Below, one piece after another: positions 18,861-28,580 of a stretch of DNA of 64,000 nt. The translations under genes and the position numbers were made by a program. The stretch covers positions 87,514-151,513 of the forward strand of contig CAJXPX010000010.1 of the NCBI GenBank assembly GCA_913058335.1, in the 5' to 3' direction. The notes beneath the pieces were generated by a model. The model was not told the DNA's origin. It searched no databases and worked only from the letters and a program-made list of their open reading frames with translations. How positions within the stretch are numbered: the first letter of the stretch is position 1; each line of letters begins with the position of its first letter. This stretch comes from an uncultured Hyphomonadaceae bacterium. Lineage in GTDB: Bacteria; Pseudomonadota; Alphaproteobacteria; Caulobacterales; Maricaulaceae.

Positions 18861-19736
18861 GTTATCCTTTGGCGGCATTGGAATAAAACCACTCGTGCGT
18901 TTTATATAAAGCTTGTAATTCTTTCGTTTGCTCATGTCCTTTTCCAGCAAATCTTTGCCGGATACATTCGTCAGTAAATAAGTCATGATAATTGGGGCAA
19001 AAATTGTCGCCCATCCCCACGGCGCTTCGCAGGCGACCAACCAAATGCCCCACCACATACAGGCATTGCCGAAGTAATTGGGATGCCTAGTATAGCGCCA
19101 CAGACCCGTATTTAGGACTGGTTTATCCTCTTGCGGGCCGTCATAATCCTTGTGCTTTTTCATAAAACAGAAGAGTTGCCAGTCGCCTATCGCTTCGAAA
19201 AGAAATCCGATGAGCCAGAGCAGGGCGCCGAAAAGGGCCAATAAATTTATGTAGGCATTCGCATGAATATAAATGCTATTTCCGCCGGAAGTTATAACTT
19301 GACCCGCAATATGGGTTCCGAATGACACCCAAATGGGGGCACTAACAATCATAATGAGCAGGCCTTGCCCCCAATAGACTGAAAACAGACTTCTTAACCG
19401 CCACCCTGCTTCACTCAGTTTGGATCGTTTACGCATGGCGACATAGCGTTTGTCTTCTCCCCTATGCCCTCCTAAAAAACCTATATTTCTAATGAATAGA
19501 TGAAGCGTCAATCGCGCCCCCCAAATAACTGGGAGTAATCCCAATAACCAAAGGTAAGCTGTTTTTGGGCTGGCCAAATAAAGGCAAACGGCCCCGACAC
19601 ATAAAAATCCAAATCCCCAGAACACATCAACTAGACTGGCATCTTTTACTGCGACGCTGACGGCCCATAACAAAGTGAGTAATCCAAAGACCACCGCAGC
19701 CGCATGAAAGAAATTGACCAGAATATCGGTTAGCAT
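18858..19736 (-). CDS. DUF1295 / steroid 5-alpha-reductase-like membrane protein
   Basis: A 292-residue polytopic protein with about six hydrophobic helices. The C-terminal part contains GLWRYTRHPNYFGNACMWWGIW, the signature of the isoprenylcysteine methyltransferase/DUF1295 superfamily that binds a nucleotide cofactor (SAM or NADPH) near the membrane. An early SLVDVFWGFGF segment also fits DUF1295. Bacterial members are mostly uncharacterised, and some act as sterol or enone reductases. The stop codon coincides with the first unit of the pentanucleotide repeat. It is a single-gene unit divergent from chvI. Confidence 0.88.
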   Translation of the reverse strand: MLTDILVNFFHAAAVVFGLLTLLWAVSVAVKDASLVDVFWGFGFLCVGAVCLYLASPKTAYLWLLGLLPVIWGARLTLHLFIRNIGFLGGHRGEDKRYVAMRKRSKLSEAGWRLRSLFSVYWGQGLLIMIVSAPIWVSFGTHIAGQVITSGGNSIYIHANAYINLLALFGALLWLIGFLFEAIGDWQLFCFMKKHKDYDGPQEDKPVLNTGLWRYTRHPNYFGNACMWWGIWLVACEAPWGWATIFAPIIMTYLLTNVSGKDLLEKDMSKRKNYKLYIKRTSGFIPMPPKDN

Positions 19737-19982
19737 GTTCTGCCCTCAAAATAACTTGGATTAGTACCGTTTCTTACGGGCTATGCAATGCCGCGATTTC
19801 GCCTAAATTGCCGAAACTAAGGCGGACAGCCGCCATACCCGCGCCACAGTCCCCTTTTAGGTCTAACTTGTCATTCACGAAACGAGGGTTGGACAATGCA
19901 AACGATGAGCTTAGTAAGGAATAATGATTACTCACCGCGTCAGGTCAAGACGTCGGTGGACGGGTTGAGACGAGAGAAGGCT

Positions 19983-20687
19983 ATGGCCAAGATTTATTTG
20001 GTGGATGATGACGAGAATATTCTGACCTCCGTGTCGATGTTCCTAGAGGGCGAAGGCTATGAGGTCAGCAAATTCCATGATGGGGTGAGCGCGCTTGAAG
20101 CTTTGAAAGAGTCTCCGCCTGATTTGGCGGTACTTGATGTGAAAATGCCCCGTATGGACGGGCTAGAGCTTCTCCGCCGCTTGCGCCAAACGTCTAATTT
20201 ACCCGTTATTTTTCTGACCTCAAAAGACGATGAATTTGACGAAGCTATCGGATTTAATATGGGCGCGGATGATTATATAACCAAACCGTTCTCGCAACGT
20301 CTGCTTGGCGAACGTATTAAAGCGGTTCTGCGCCGCGCCTCGCTAACGTCGATTGAAATGCCAACGCCTCAAGAAGGCGACGATAAAGTTATTCGCCGAG
20401 GTAAACTCTTACTCGACCCCAACCGTCACGCCTGTTCTTGGGATGGGCAGCCTGTTCGACTGACTGTAACCGAATTCCTTATTCTGGAAAGCCTCGCTAA
20501 CCGTCCGGGCTATGTGAAATCCCGCGACCAGTTAATGGACGCCGCTTATGATGATCAAGTTTATGTCGATGACCGCACAATTGATTCCCATATCAAACGC
20601 CTGCGTAAAAAATTCCGCAAGACCGATAAGAGTTTTGACGGTATAGAAACCCTCTATGGTGTCGGATATAAATATAAAGAAGCCTAA
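19983..20687 (+). CDS. chvI: Two-component response regulator, ChvI type
   Basis: A 234-residue OmpR/PhoB-class regulator when started at the ATG 19983; a longer frame from 19896 adds 29 residues before the receiver domain and is less likely. The receiver starts [14 protein letters not shown], with acidic pocket DDD and phospho-acceptor Asp52 in [10 protein letters not shown]. The winged helix ends [17 protein letters not shown] then YGVGYKY. It overlaps the kinase gene by 32 bp. By synteny with chvI-chvG loci of alphaproteobacteria this is the acid/cell-envelope-stress regulator. Confidence 0.9.
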   Translation: MAKIYLVDDDENILTSVSMFLEGEGYEVSKFHDGVSALEALKESPPDLAVLDVKMPRMDGLELLRRLRQTSNLPVIFLTSKDDEFDEAIGFNMGADDYITKPFSQRLLGERIKAVLRRASLTSIEMPTPQEGDDKVIRRGKLLLDPNRHACSWDGQPVRLTVTEFLILESLANRPGYVKSRDQLMDAAYDDQVYVDDRTIDSHIKRLRKKFRKTDKSFDGIETLYGVGYKYKEA

Positions 20688-22395
20688 CGGCCATAAATCT
20701 GAGGTTAATGAGACACGGCCCGCGAAAGCGGGTCGGATGCGTTTGCGTGAAAGACGTTTGCGCCAAGGCCGTTTAGGGCCGAGGCGCTCATTGTTCCGCT
20801 CTCGCCTGACGCGGGTCATATTTGTCTCTAATCTGATTGGGCTTATCATATTGCTGACCGGTTCGCTTGCCATGAACCGGTTCGAGGAGGGCTTGGTCAA
20901 TGCCAAGGTTGATAATTTACGCTCTCTCGCGGCGACCATTACCACAGTAATTGGAGAACAGGCGACCGGACAGGGGTCTTCTGCCGAGTTGGATATCGAA
21001 GGAACAAAACAGGTTTTACGCGGTGTAAATACTCCGCCTGGCTGGCGCGTTCGATTGCATGACCGTTCGGGCGAGGTTGTGGCAGATACGACCAGCTTGG
21101 ACGACACGATTTCCGTGGGATCACTGGACCCAATAATTTCCGAAATTCCGGCAGATCCTATCCATGAACAATGGAGGGACAAAGCGCAAAACTGGATATC
21201 GTCCCGTCTAAATGATTTGCCTTGGCGAAAGGCGAAGCGGAATAATTTACGCCGCGACTTACGTGGTGATGTTCGGCAGGCCCTATCCGGGGATCCGGTC
21301 ATGGGGCCTCGTTACGACGAAGAAGATAATCTAATTGTGACGGTGTCTTTGCCGGTGCAGCGGGTACAACATGTGCTCGGGGTAGTAACGGTCGAGAGCA
21401 ATGACGTTTCGGGAATCGTAAATGCGGAGCGGCAGGCTCTCGCACCGATTATCGGGCTCGCAATATTGGCGGCTGGTCTGAGTTCTCTGGCGCTGACCTT
21501 ATTTGTTACCTTGCCAATGCGGAAACTGGCGCGGGCAGCGGAACTTGTGACACGTAGTTCGGATAAACGCGACGCTATTCCCGACCTCTCGCGGCGCCGG
21601 GATGAAATAGGTGACTTGTCTAAGGTCATGCGGGAAATGACTCAGGGGCTATATTCACGTATTGATGATATCGCGAACTTTGCTGCCGATGTGGCGCATG
21701 AGATTAAAAATCCTCTGACGAGCCTGCGTTCGGCCTCTGATACGCTTCGCGTGGCCCGAACGGATGATCAGAGAAACCAACTCATTGATATTATCCAACA
21801 AGATGTTTCACGCATGGACAGATTAATTACAGATATTTCCAAGGCGTCGAAAGTGGATGCCAATCTGGCACGCGAGACGGCGCAGACTTTAGAAGTCGGA
21901 GAGATTTTGCATAATATAACCGGTTTTTACAGCCAGACCCGTTCTGGTGAAGGCCCGGATGTCAGGCATATAAATGGCCTGCCGGAAGGAGAGCCGGTCT
22001 ATATCCGCGCTTTTGAGACGCCTTTTGCTCAAGTCCTTCGAAATCTCATAGATAATGCCCTAACCTTTTCGCCAGAAGGCGGCGAAGTTCGGGTTTCGGC
22101 AGAGCTGAAGTCACGAAATGGGAGAGATCGCGTGATCATTTCTGTCGAGGATGACGGGCCGGGTATTCCGCCTGATAATCTGGAGACTGTGTTTGAGCGG
22201 TTTTATACCCAGCGTCCTAAAGGTGCCCAATTCGGGAGCCATTCCGGACTTGGTCTGGCGATTTGCCGCCAAATTGTCACCGCTCATAAAGGCCGAATTT
22301 ATGCGGAAAACCGCATTGTTACAGTGAGCAAGGAAGTTACTGGGGCACGGTTTATAGTTGATGTGCCGCGCCAACGGCCACGGCCCAATAAATAG
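20656..22395 (+). CDS. chvG: Sensor histidine kinase, ChvG type
   Basis: A 579-residue kinase. A very basic cytoplasmic leader ([17 protein letters not shown]) precedes transmembrane helix 1 (about residues 52-72), a periplasmic sensor domain follows, then helix 2 near residue 260, HAMP, and the DHp with His348 in [16 protein letters not shown]. The catalytic domain has NLIDNAL (N box), VEDDGPGIP (G1) and SGLGLAI (G2). It overlaps chvI by 32 bp, so the pair is coupled. Weak hairpin 22430-22449 follows. In this family ExoR-type repressors or envelope stress control the kinase. Confidence 0.9.
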   Translation: MVSDINIKKPNGHKSEVNETRPAKAGRMRLRERRLRQGRLGPRRSLFRSRLTRVIFVSNLIGLIILLTGSLAMNRFEEGLVNAKVDNLRSLAATITTVIGEQATGQGSSAELDIEGTKQVLRGVNTPPGWRVRLHDRSGEVVADTTSLDDTISVGSLDPIISEIPADPIHEQWRDKAQNWISSRLNDLPWRKAKRNNLRRDLRGDVRQALSGDPVMGPRYDEEDNLIVTVSLPVQRVQHVLGVVTVESNDVSGIVNAERQALAPIIGLAILAAGLSSLALTLFVTLPMRKLARAAELVTRSSDKRDAIPDLSRRRDEIGDLSKVMREMTQGLYSRIDDIANFAADVAHEIKNPLTSLRSASDTLRVARTDDQRNQLIDIIQQDVSRMDRLITDISKASKVDANLARETAQTLEVGEILHNITGFYSQTRSGEGPDVRHINGLPEGEPVYIRAFETPFAQVLRNLIDNALTFSPEGGEVRVSAELKSRNGRDRVIISVEDDGPGIPPDNLETVFERFYTQRPKGAQFGSHSGLGLAICRQIVTAHKGRIYAENRIVTVSKEVTGARFIVDVPRQRPRPNK

Positions 22396-22429
22396 CCGGA
22401 CAGATTCTTCTAAACAATTTGCAGTATTT

Positions 22430-22449
22430 ATGACAATTCTGTCATTTTT
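22430..22449 (+). terminator. Weak hairpin with T-run after chvG
   Basis: ATGACA/TGTCAT 6-bp arms (22430-22435, 22440-22445) around a 4-nt loop, followed by five T. The stem is short and AT-rich, so it is at most a partial terminator between chvG and the EIIA gene. Confidence 0.4.
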
Positions 22450-22509
22450 CGGCTTCACAGAAGGATTTTTATTTGATTAGGTAAAATTTCGATTTTCGGA
22501 GTATTTGCT

Positions 22510-22914
22510 TTGATTGGATTAGTCATAGTTACGCATGGGCAGCTCGCCGTAGAGTTGCGCCGCGCCACTGAACATGTAGTTGGGCCGCAAGAGGCCGTTG
22601 AAACTGTGTGTATTGGGCCTGATGATGATATGGAACATCGCCGCGAAGATATTGCCGGGGCGGTGAAAAAAGTCAGCCGGGATAAAGGCGTCATTATTTT
22701 GACAGATATGTTCGGCGGTACGCCGTCTAATTTGGCTATTTCCATGCTCCGCGAAGGTCAGGTGGAAGTTCTTGCCGGAGTAAATTTACCTATGTTGATA
22801 AAACTGGCAGAAGCGCGGCGGACAGTTAGTTTGGATGAGGCATCTTTGAAAGCCAAAGAAGCCGGGCAACGTTATATCGCCATTGCGTCAAGAATTCTGG
22901 CCGGGGAGACGTAA
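22510..22914 (+). CDS. manX: PTS EIIA-Man family protein
   Basis: A 134-residue fructose/mannose-class EIIA domain. The phospho-accepting His9 is in VIVTHGQLA, and LTDMFGGTPSNLA is the family's central motif. It has no fused EIIB, as is normal for the regulatory PTS of alphaproteobacteria, which lacks a sugar permease. Start codon is TTG at 22510. It is followed 28 bp later by HPr. In related genomes an hprK kinase gene lies between chvG and this gene; here only 114 bp separate them and contain no such gene. Confidence 0.9.
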   Translation: MIGLVIVTHGQLAVELRRATEHVVGPQEAVETVCIGPDDDMEHRREDIAGAVKKVSRDKGVIILTDMFGGTPSNLAISMLREGQVEVLAGVNLPMLIKLAEARRTVSLDEASLKAKEAGQRYIAIASRILAGET

Positions 22915-22942
22915 AAGTCGATGGTGACTGGGGAGTTCTGAT

Positions 22943-23233
22943 ATGAGCCAGTCGTCTCAAATCACTTTGACTCTGACGAATAAGCGCGGGCTTCATGCCC
23001 GAGCCTCAAATAAATTTATGGAAACTGTTTCATCTTTCAAATCCCAGATTTGGGTGCGAAGCCATAATGATGTTTGCGCGGAACGGGTTGAAGCTGATTC
23101 CGTGATGGAATTGCTTTTGCTTGGCTCGGCTTGCGGAGAAGACATTACGGTGACCGCCCAAGGACCGGATGCGCCCGAGGCTATCAAAGCTATCGCCGCT
23201 TTGGTAAAGGACCGGTTCGGAGAAGTTGATTAG
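22943..23233 (+). CDS. ptsH: HPr phosphocarrier protein
   Basis: A 96-residue HPr. The phosphorelay His18 is in KRGLHARASNKF. The regulatory-Ser motif is present as ADSVMELLLLG with Ser53 at the HprK target position. It would receive phosphate from EI-Ntr and pass it to EIIA proteins. Gene order chvI-chvG-EIIA-HPr is retained while the expected hprK is missing locally, so the kept Ser53 is notable. ATG start with nearby purine-rich site (GGGGAG). Confidence 0.92.
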   Translation: MSQSSQITLTLTNKRGLHARASNKFMETVSSFKSQIWVRSHNDVCAERVEADSVMELLLLGSACGEDITVTAQGPDAPEAIKAIAALVKDRFGEVD

Positions 23234-23245
23234 AAAAGGTCTCTC

Positions 23246-23671
23246 ATGCGATTTTCGGGTTTAATTTCTGGCAGTTTTGCAGCGGCCGTTTTGGTGAGTT
23301 GCGGCAGTACGTCAAAACCCTTTAACCCAACCAGCCAATATCCGCCTGACCCTTGGGTCAAAGGCTACTCTACAGCCGATGATTGCCTTGGCGGCGAAAA
23401 ACTCGCCGCGCGTGATTTCACAATGCCGCAATATCCGTCGCGTCCTTATAGAACAGGCCGTCAAGGGTGGACGATTATGAGGCTTGATGTGGACGCCAGC
23501 GGCCAAACTCGAAATGTAGAGGTCGAACGCTCTGTTCCTGACGGTATGTTCGATAAAGCCTCTGAGGAAGCCGTTGAGAACTGGACGTTTGAGCCGCCTA
23601 CAAGCGGAGCGCTTGAAAATTGTCGCGTGCTATTAAGATACCGCGCCGGGAGTGTGACGTTAGGCGGGTGA
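23246..23671 (+). CDS. TonB C-terminal-domain lipoprotein
   Basis: A 141-residue lipoprotein. The signal peptide ends in the lipobox VLVSC (Cys about residue 19). The mature domain contains YPSRPYRTGRQGWTIMRLDV followed by DASGQTRNVEVERSVP and FDKASEEAVENWTFEPP, which is the fold pattern of TonB C-terminal domains (energy transducer family). It lacks the transmembrane helix and Pro-rich spacer of TonB itself, so it is a free TonB-like domain on a lipid anchor rather than a functional energy transducer. It lies 12 bp after HPr. Confidence 0.82.
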   Translation: MRFSGLISGSFAAAVLVSCGSTSKPFNPTSQYPPDPWVKGYSTADDCLGGEKLAARDFTMPQYPSRPYRTGRQGWTIMRLDVDASGQTRNVEVERSVPDGMFDKASEEAVENWTFEPPTSGALENCRVLLRYRAGSVTLGG

Positions 23672-23782
23672 ATCAATGTTAGGGAGCGTCGCAAGACTCT
23701 CTCCCCAAATTAGTCACATTCATACCGTTTTTACGCTATAGCGCTAAAAACCCTGAACGACTCACGAGCTGGACGCCTTTTT

Positions 23783-25159
23783 ATGAGCCAAGATAAAACT
23801 CCTCCGCGTAAATTTTTTGGAACAGACGGCGTGCGAGGCCTTGCCAATTCCGATAAGATGACGCCGGAGAGTGTGATGCGTTTGGGTCAGGCGGCCGGGC
23901 GGTATTTTCGCAAGCGTGAAGAAAAAATCGGGGGGCGTCCTACCGTTTTTATTGGGAAAGATACGCGCCTATCGGGTTATATGATTGAGCCGGCCTTAGT
24001 TGCGGGGTTTACCTCTGTAGGTATGGATGTGCGGCTCTGCGGGCCTATCCCGACCTCCGCCGTTTCAATTCTTACCCGGACATTGCGCGCTGATATGGGC
24101 GTGATGATTACGGCGTCTCACAATAAATATTATGATAATGGTCTGAAGTTTTTTGGTCCAGACGGGCGCAAACTTTCCAACTCTGCTGAGGCTGAAATTG
24201 AAGCTCTTCTTTACGGGTCTGATCTCAGGCTAGCCAAGCCGGAAAATTTAGGACGCGCCAAACGATATGAGGATATGCAGGCGCGTTATATAGAAATTGC
24301 GAAGGCCACATTTCCTCGCCGCATGCGACTGACAGGACTTAAAATCGTCCTCGATTGCGCCAATGGCGCCGCTTATCACACAGCGCCGGACACGTTGTGG
24401 GAACTCGGCGCAGAAGCAGTGATTCCAATAGGCGTTTCGCCTAACGGCAAAAATATAAATCTCGATTGTGGCTCAACTCATACGGAATTACTGTCAGAGA
24501 CCGTTGTGAAAGAAGGGGCGCATGTGGGTATAGCGCTGGACGGCGATGCCGACCGCCTCATCATGTGTGATGAAAAAGGCCGCGTTATAGATGGCGATCA
24601 ACTGCTCGGACTGATTGGATCTGGTTGGCATAGAAAAGGGCAACTATCTAAGCCTGGTATTGTGGCGACCGTTATGAGTAATTTGGGATTGGAGCGGTAT
24701 TTCGAAGCACAAAATCTTGATTTCGTGCGTACGGATGTCGGTGATCGGCATGTTTCAGCGCGTATGCGTAAGGACGGTTATAATCTCGGAGGAGAGCAAT
24801 CCGGCCACATTTTAATGACAGATTTTACTCCGACAGGAGACGGGACAATCTCTGCCCTGCAAGTGTTGGCCGAAATAATACGGAAGGGCAAGCCGGCCAG
24901 CGAAGTGCTACGGGTATTTGAACCTGTTCCGCAACAGCTCAAAAATGTAAGCTATTCAGGTGAGTCCCCGCTTCATAACCCGGTCGTGCAGAGCGCAATA
25001 AAAGACGCACAAGCCAGTTTTGGCACCACAGGGCGTGTCTTGGTGCGGGCTTCGGGGACTGAGCCGCTTATTCGGGTTATGGCTGAAGGCGATGACGGCG
25101 CAAAAGTCGATAAATTGACTGATGATATCGTAAGCGTGATAAAACAACAGGCTGGCTGA
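23783..25159 (+). CDS. glmM: Phosphoglucosamine mutase
   Basis: A 458-residue alpha-D-phosphohexomutase that converts glucosamine-6-phosphate to glucosamine-1-phosphate for UDP-GlcNAc, feeding peptidoglycan and LPS. N-terminal [12 protein letters not shown], active-site phosphoserine loop [15 protein letters not shown], metal-binding loop [11 protein letters not shown] and C-terminal phosphate-binding [12 protein letters not shown] are all intact. ATG start. It stands in front of divL on the same strand, 118 bp apart, and near the muropeptide-recycling genes amgK and murU, which feed related amino-sugar metabolism. Confidence 0.96.
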   Translation: MSQDKTPPRKFFGTDGVRGLANSDKMTPESVMRLGQAAGRYFRKREEKIGGRPTVFIGKDTRLSGYMIEPALVAGFTSVGMDVRLCGPIPTSAVSILTRTLRADMGVMITASHNKYYDNGLKFFGPDGRKLSNSAEAEIEALLYGSDLRLAKPENLGRAKRYEDMQARYIEIAKATFPRRMRLTGLKIVLDCANGAAYHTAPDTLWELGAEAVIPIGVSPNGKNINLDCGSTHTELLSETVVKEGAHVGIALDGDADRLIMCDEKGRVIDGDQLLGLIGSGWHRKGQLSKPGIVATVMSNLGLERYFEAQNLDFVRTDVGDRHVSARMRKDGYNLGGEQSGHILMTDFTPTGDGTISALQVLAEIIRKGKPASEVLRVFEPVPQQLKNVSYSGESPLHNPVVQSAIKDAQASFGTTGRVLVRASGTEPLIRVMAEGDDGAKVDKLTDDIVSVIKQQAG

Positions 25160-25277
25160 GACGACTATACACATTTAAGCCGGATTAAGTCTTTCCAAGA
25201 TTCCGCATTTCTTTTATGGCTTGAGGACTTACCAACCGGGCTTAATCGCGGGGCGAGCAGGGAAGACGCCAACACGA

Positions 25278-27731
25278 ATGGACCAAACCATCACCCCTTA
25301 TTTGATAGTGACACTCGGCGCGGTCCTTTTGGCCATCATCGCCGCCTTATTTGCCCTGCGCGCAGCTCTGTCTTCTGGAGAAGCCGGACAAAGCTGGAAA
25401 GATAAAGTTACGGATTTGGATCGCCAGATTGGAGATTATGACCTGATCTTTGGCGCTTATCCAGGATTGGTTCTAGTCTGGGACGAAACCGTAAAGCCAG
25501 CCCGCCCAGATGGAGACAACCTCTGGGGCGAACCAAAAGTTTACGGTTCCCCGGCTGCGCTCGCCTCAATTTTACGCTTTTCGGAAAAGGGTAAAACCAA
25601 AGATTTATCCCGCCGAATTTTGAACAGTCTGGCCGACCACAAAACAATTTCAAAAACAGAAAATGCCGTCACTCTACGTGGGTATTTGGCTGGGCTCCGT
25701 CAGCGCGGCGAGGCTTTTTCAGTCTCGATTTCTCTGCCGGAAGGTAATTTGATAGAGGCCGCCGGGCGCGTAGCGGGTCGGCAGGTGGTCCTTTGGCTTG
25801 AAGATGTGTCGATCCGTGGAGAGGATGAACGGGCCGCGATTTCACGATTTGAAACCTCCCGCTTAACCTCCGAAAATGACCCTAAAGCTTTTATTGATAT
25901 GATGGGCCGGGCGCCTTTTCCAATTTGGCGTCTATCCAGCAGTGGCCAAATAGTCTGGGCCAACCCTGCCTATGTCGCAGCGGTCGGGGCGAAAGACTTA
26001 CGCGAGCTCATAAAGTCACAAATACATTTAGACGATGCCACCTCTCAATTGGTACAGGGCGTCTTGCGAACGAATGAAGCGCAGGAAGAGGTTCGCCATC
26101 TTATTTTCAACGGCCAAAGACGGGCCACGACAATCAGTCTTTTTCCGGTCAATGGCGGCATAGCAGGCATCGCTGTTGACGCGGCCGAAGCAGATAACCT
26201 GCGACAGGCCCTTACCCGGCATATCCGCGCCCATGACGAGTTGCTGAATGCAATGGATGAAGGCATCATCATCTTTGGGGCGGATCAAAGCGTAAGTTTT
26301 CATAACCGGGCTCTGCGAGACCTGTTCAAGCTGGAAGAGGGGTGGTTTAAAGGACGCCCCCATCACAGTGACTGGCTTGATCATCTGAGGGATAAAAATG
26401 AAATTCCGGCGCAGGCCGATTATCACTCTTGGCGCGAGAGCGAGTTGTCGCTCTATACGGACTGGCCCGAAGAAATGCCCGAAGAATTATGGGGTCTTCC
26501 GGATGGGCGCACTTTGCGTCTGGTGAGGATGCGCGACCCCCATGGCGGTATTTCCCTTCTGTTTTCTGACATGACCGACGCCATGACGCTCAAAAGCCAG
26601 CTCGGCACGTTGATTGATGTTCAAAAAGCGACTCTGGATAAACTGTCTGAGGGAATTGCCGTGTTTGGTACGGATGGGCGTTTAAAGATTCACAATTTCT
26701 CATTTGAGAAAATGTGGAGTCTGAGCGAGGAGGACTTGAAAGATAATCCGCGTTTTGGCGACATTGTGCAGCTCTGTATGCCGCTTTATCATCCCAAGGC
26801 GTTTTGGCAGGATTTGGCAGGCCGAATTACCGATCCTAACCCTGAAATTCGTCGTCATGTCGAAGGGGAGATAAAGCGCTCAGATGATAAAATGCTGACT
26901 TGGTTATCTAAACCTCTACCGGACGGGGCAACCCTGGTTGCGTGGGATGATGTCACATCTGCCCGGCGGGCAGAAGCGGCGCTGATTGAACGCACTCAAG
27001 CCTTGGAAGAGGCTGACAGAATGAAGTCGGAATTTGTTGGTCATGTCAGTTATCAGCTCCGAACGCCTCTGACGACGATTTCCGGCTATGCGGATTTCTT
27101 ACAAAATGGCGGGGCGGGAGAGATGAGTGATAAGCAAAGTGAGTATGTCTTTGCTATTCAGAGCGCATCCGAAGACCTTGCAAAAATCATTGATGATATT
27201 CTCGATATAGCGGCCATTGAAGCCAATGTTCTTGATTTGGACTTGGGCGACGTCAACGTGTTCGATTTGCTCGATAAGGCTTTGGATTATGTGGCGGTCA
27301 AGGCAGATGATACGAAAATTTCGCTTGAGCTACGCTGTGATGAGGATATTGGCGTTATTCGGGCCGATGAAACGCGTCTGAAACAGGTCGTGCATAACCT
27401 TCTTGGGAATGCACTGCGTTTTACCAAGCCGGGAGGTAATATCGAGCTGGGTGGCAAGAAAGCGCCCGGTGGCGGAGTCATGATTTGGGTAAAAGATAAC
27501 GGCGTCGGAATTCCGACCGAAAGACAGCCGCAAGTCTTTCAAAGCTTTGAAAGTTCCCGTGGTGGAGCTGGGTTAGGTCTAGCCCTCGTGCAGCGATTTG
27601 TGGCGCGTCATGGCGGCTGGGTCGAGCTCGAATCAGCCGAAGATCAAGGCACTCATGTCACTTGCTACCTCCCGAAAGAGGCCGCCATTGACAGCGCGCA
27701 TCCCGAATTATTTCCGGAAAGCGCGATTTAG
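25278..27731 (+). CDS. divL: DivL-type atypical sensor kinase (Tyr in place of phospho-His)
   Basis: An 817-residue protein from the ATG at 25278 (a TTG 57 bp upstream is in frame but unlikely). It has one N-terminal membrane helix (about residues 8-30), two to three PAS-like regions (including RAHDELLNAMDEGIIIFGAD and KLSEGIAVFGTDGRLK), a short coiled link and a DHp. The motif reads GHVSYQLRTPLTTISGY: Tyr592 replaces the phospho-acceptor His. The ATPase domain keeps NLLGNAL, VKDNGVGIP and GAGLGLAL. This is the hallmark of DivL, the Caulobacter polarity protein that tunes CckA according to DivK. Downstream tsaE, amgK and murU match the neighbourhood I recall for divL in Caulobacterales. Confidence 0.9.
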   Translation: MDQTITPYLIVTLGAVLLAIIAALFALRAALSSGEAGQSWKDKVTDLDRQIGDYDLIFGAYPGLVLVWDETVKPARPDGDNLWGEPKVYGSPAALASILRFSEKGKTKDLSRRILNSLADHKTISKTENAVTLRGYLAGLRQRGEAFSVSISLPEGNLIEAAGRVAGRQVVLWLEDVSIRGEDERAAISRFETSRLTSENDPKAFIDMMGRAPFPIWRLSSSGQIVWANPAYVAAVGAKDLRELIKSQIHLDDATSQLVQGVLRTNEAQEEVRHLIFNGQRRATTISLFPVNGGIAGIAVDAAEADNLRQALTRHIRAHDELLNAMDEGIIIFGADQSVSFHNRALRDLFKLEEGWFKGRPHHSDWLDHLRDKNEIPAQADYHSWRESELSLYTDWPEEMPEELWGLPDGRTLRLVRMRDPHGGISLLFSDMTDAMTLKSQLGTLIDVQKATLDKLSEGIAVFGTDGRLKIHNFSFEKMWSLSEEDLKDNPRFGDIVQLCMPLYHPKAFWQDLAGRITDPNPEIRRHVEGEIKRSDDKMLTWLSKPLPDGATLVAWDDVTSARRAEAALIERTQALEEADRMKSEFVGHVSYQLRTPLTTISGYADFLQNGGAGEMSDKQSEYVFAIQSASEDLAKIIDDILDIAAIEANVLDLDLGDVNVFDLLDKALDYVAVKADDTKISLELRCDEDIGVIRADETRLKQVVHNLLGNALRFTKPGGNIELGGKKAPGGGVMIWVKDNGVGIPTERQPQVFQSFESSRGGAGLGLALVQRFVARHGGWVELESAEDQGTHVTCYLPKEAAIDSAHPELFPESAI

Positions 27732-27750
27732 ATAGAATGAGTTGGAGAAA

Positions 27751-28068
27751 TTACTGACTTTCAGGAGTGCTGACTTTGATACCATCAAGCTCTTCGCTCA
27801 TCAAAATTTGGCAGGAAAGTCTAGAGTTGTCTTGAACGCCTTCGGCAAAGTCGAGCATGGATTCTTCCATATCGTCTTTTTCCTTCAGTTTTCCAAGCCA
27901 AGCGTCATCCACATAAACATGGCAGGTTGCACAGGCACAGGCCCCGCCGCAATCCGCGTCAATTTCAGGCACCATATTCTGAACGGCGGCTTCCATAATC
28001 GACGTTCCGGGTTTTGCGTCAACTTCTCGCGTTGTGCCACTGTGATCCGTGAAGAGAATTTTTGCCAT
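27751..28068 (-). CDS. 2Fe-2S ferredoxin, adrenodoxin type
   Basis: A 105-residue [2Fe-2S] ferredoxin of the adrenodoxin/FdxB family. Cluster ligands are in [17 protein letters not shown], with the fourth Cys in [10 protein letters not shown]. It starts [20 protein letters not shown]. Such ferredoxins carry electrons in iron-sulfur assembly or to cytochromes P450. It is the only minus-strand gene in this block, convergent with divL (19 bp apart) and divergent from tsaE. No Isc genes are nearby, so the partner is unknown. Confidence 0.92.
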   Translation of the reverse strand: MAKILFTDHSGTTREVDAKPGTSIMEAAVQNMVPEIDADCGGACACATCHVYVDDAWLGKLKEKDDMEESMLDFAEGVQDNSRLSCQILMSEELDGIKVSTPESQ

Positions 28069-28118
28069 GAAAGGGGCCCTTTTGTCTGTCAGTATTGGCT
28101 CTTATCTAAGGACTTGCC

Positions 28119-28580
28119 ATGATATTACAACCCGTTATCAAAGACAGCGTGACAGAAATTACGGCCAAAAATGAACAAGAAATGCTCGTTTTAGGCGCGC
28201 GAATCGGGGCGGCTTTGCGGGCCGGGGATACGATTGCGCTTATTGGTGATTTAGGCGCCGGTAAAACCACTCTTGTGCGGGGTCTGATACAGGCGCAATT
28301 TCCCGGAATAGATGTGCCGTCGCCAACCTATACTCTCGTGCAGACATATGATTTTCCGGAGTATGAGCTGTGGCATTGCGATCTTTACCGTCTGAAACAC
28401 CCAGATGAAGTCTTTGAAATTGGGTTGATGGACGCTTTTGGAGATGCTGTCTGCCTCTTAGAGTGGCCTGATAAGATCGGAGCCTATTTACCCGAAGATG
28501 CTTTGAGCATGCACATCCGGTTCAAAGAAGAGGGACGAATCGTTGAGTTTGGCTCTGAATGGAAAGGCCGAAATGTCTGA
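28119..28580 (+). CDS. tsaE: tRNA t6A biosynthesis ATPase TsaE
   Basis: A 153-residue P-loop ATPase of the TsaBDE complex that makes threonylcarbamoyl-A37 in ANN-decoding tRNAs. Walker A is GDLGAGKTTLVRGL, followed by the typical VPSPTYTLVQTY motif and WHCDLYRL, where the acidic and Tyr residues are conserved. It overlaps the amgK start by 8 bp and begins a run of tightly coupled genes to addA. The partner enzyme TsaC/Sua5 is encoded separately at 51 kb in this window. Confidence 0.94.
   Translation: MILQPVIKDSVTEITAKNEQEMLVLGARIGAALRAGDTIALIGDLGAGKTTLVRGLIQAQFPGIDVPSPTYTLVQTYDFPEYELWHCDLYRLKHPDEVFEIGLMDAFGDAVCLLEWPDKIGAYLPEDALSMHIRFKEEGRIVEFGSEWKGRNV

Noticed and set aside
18576..18977. Plus-strand frame spanning the end of rpoN and the pentanucleotide tract
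   Set aside because: It overlaps rpoN in another frame, translates the repeat into a Phe/Ser-rich stretch, and runs into the DUF1295 gene; no evidence it is coded.
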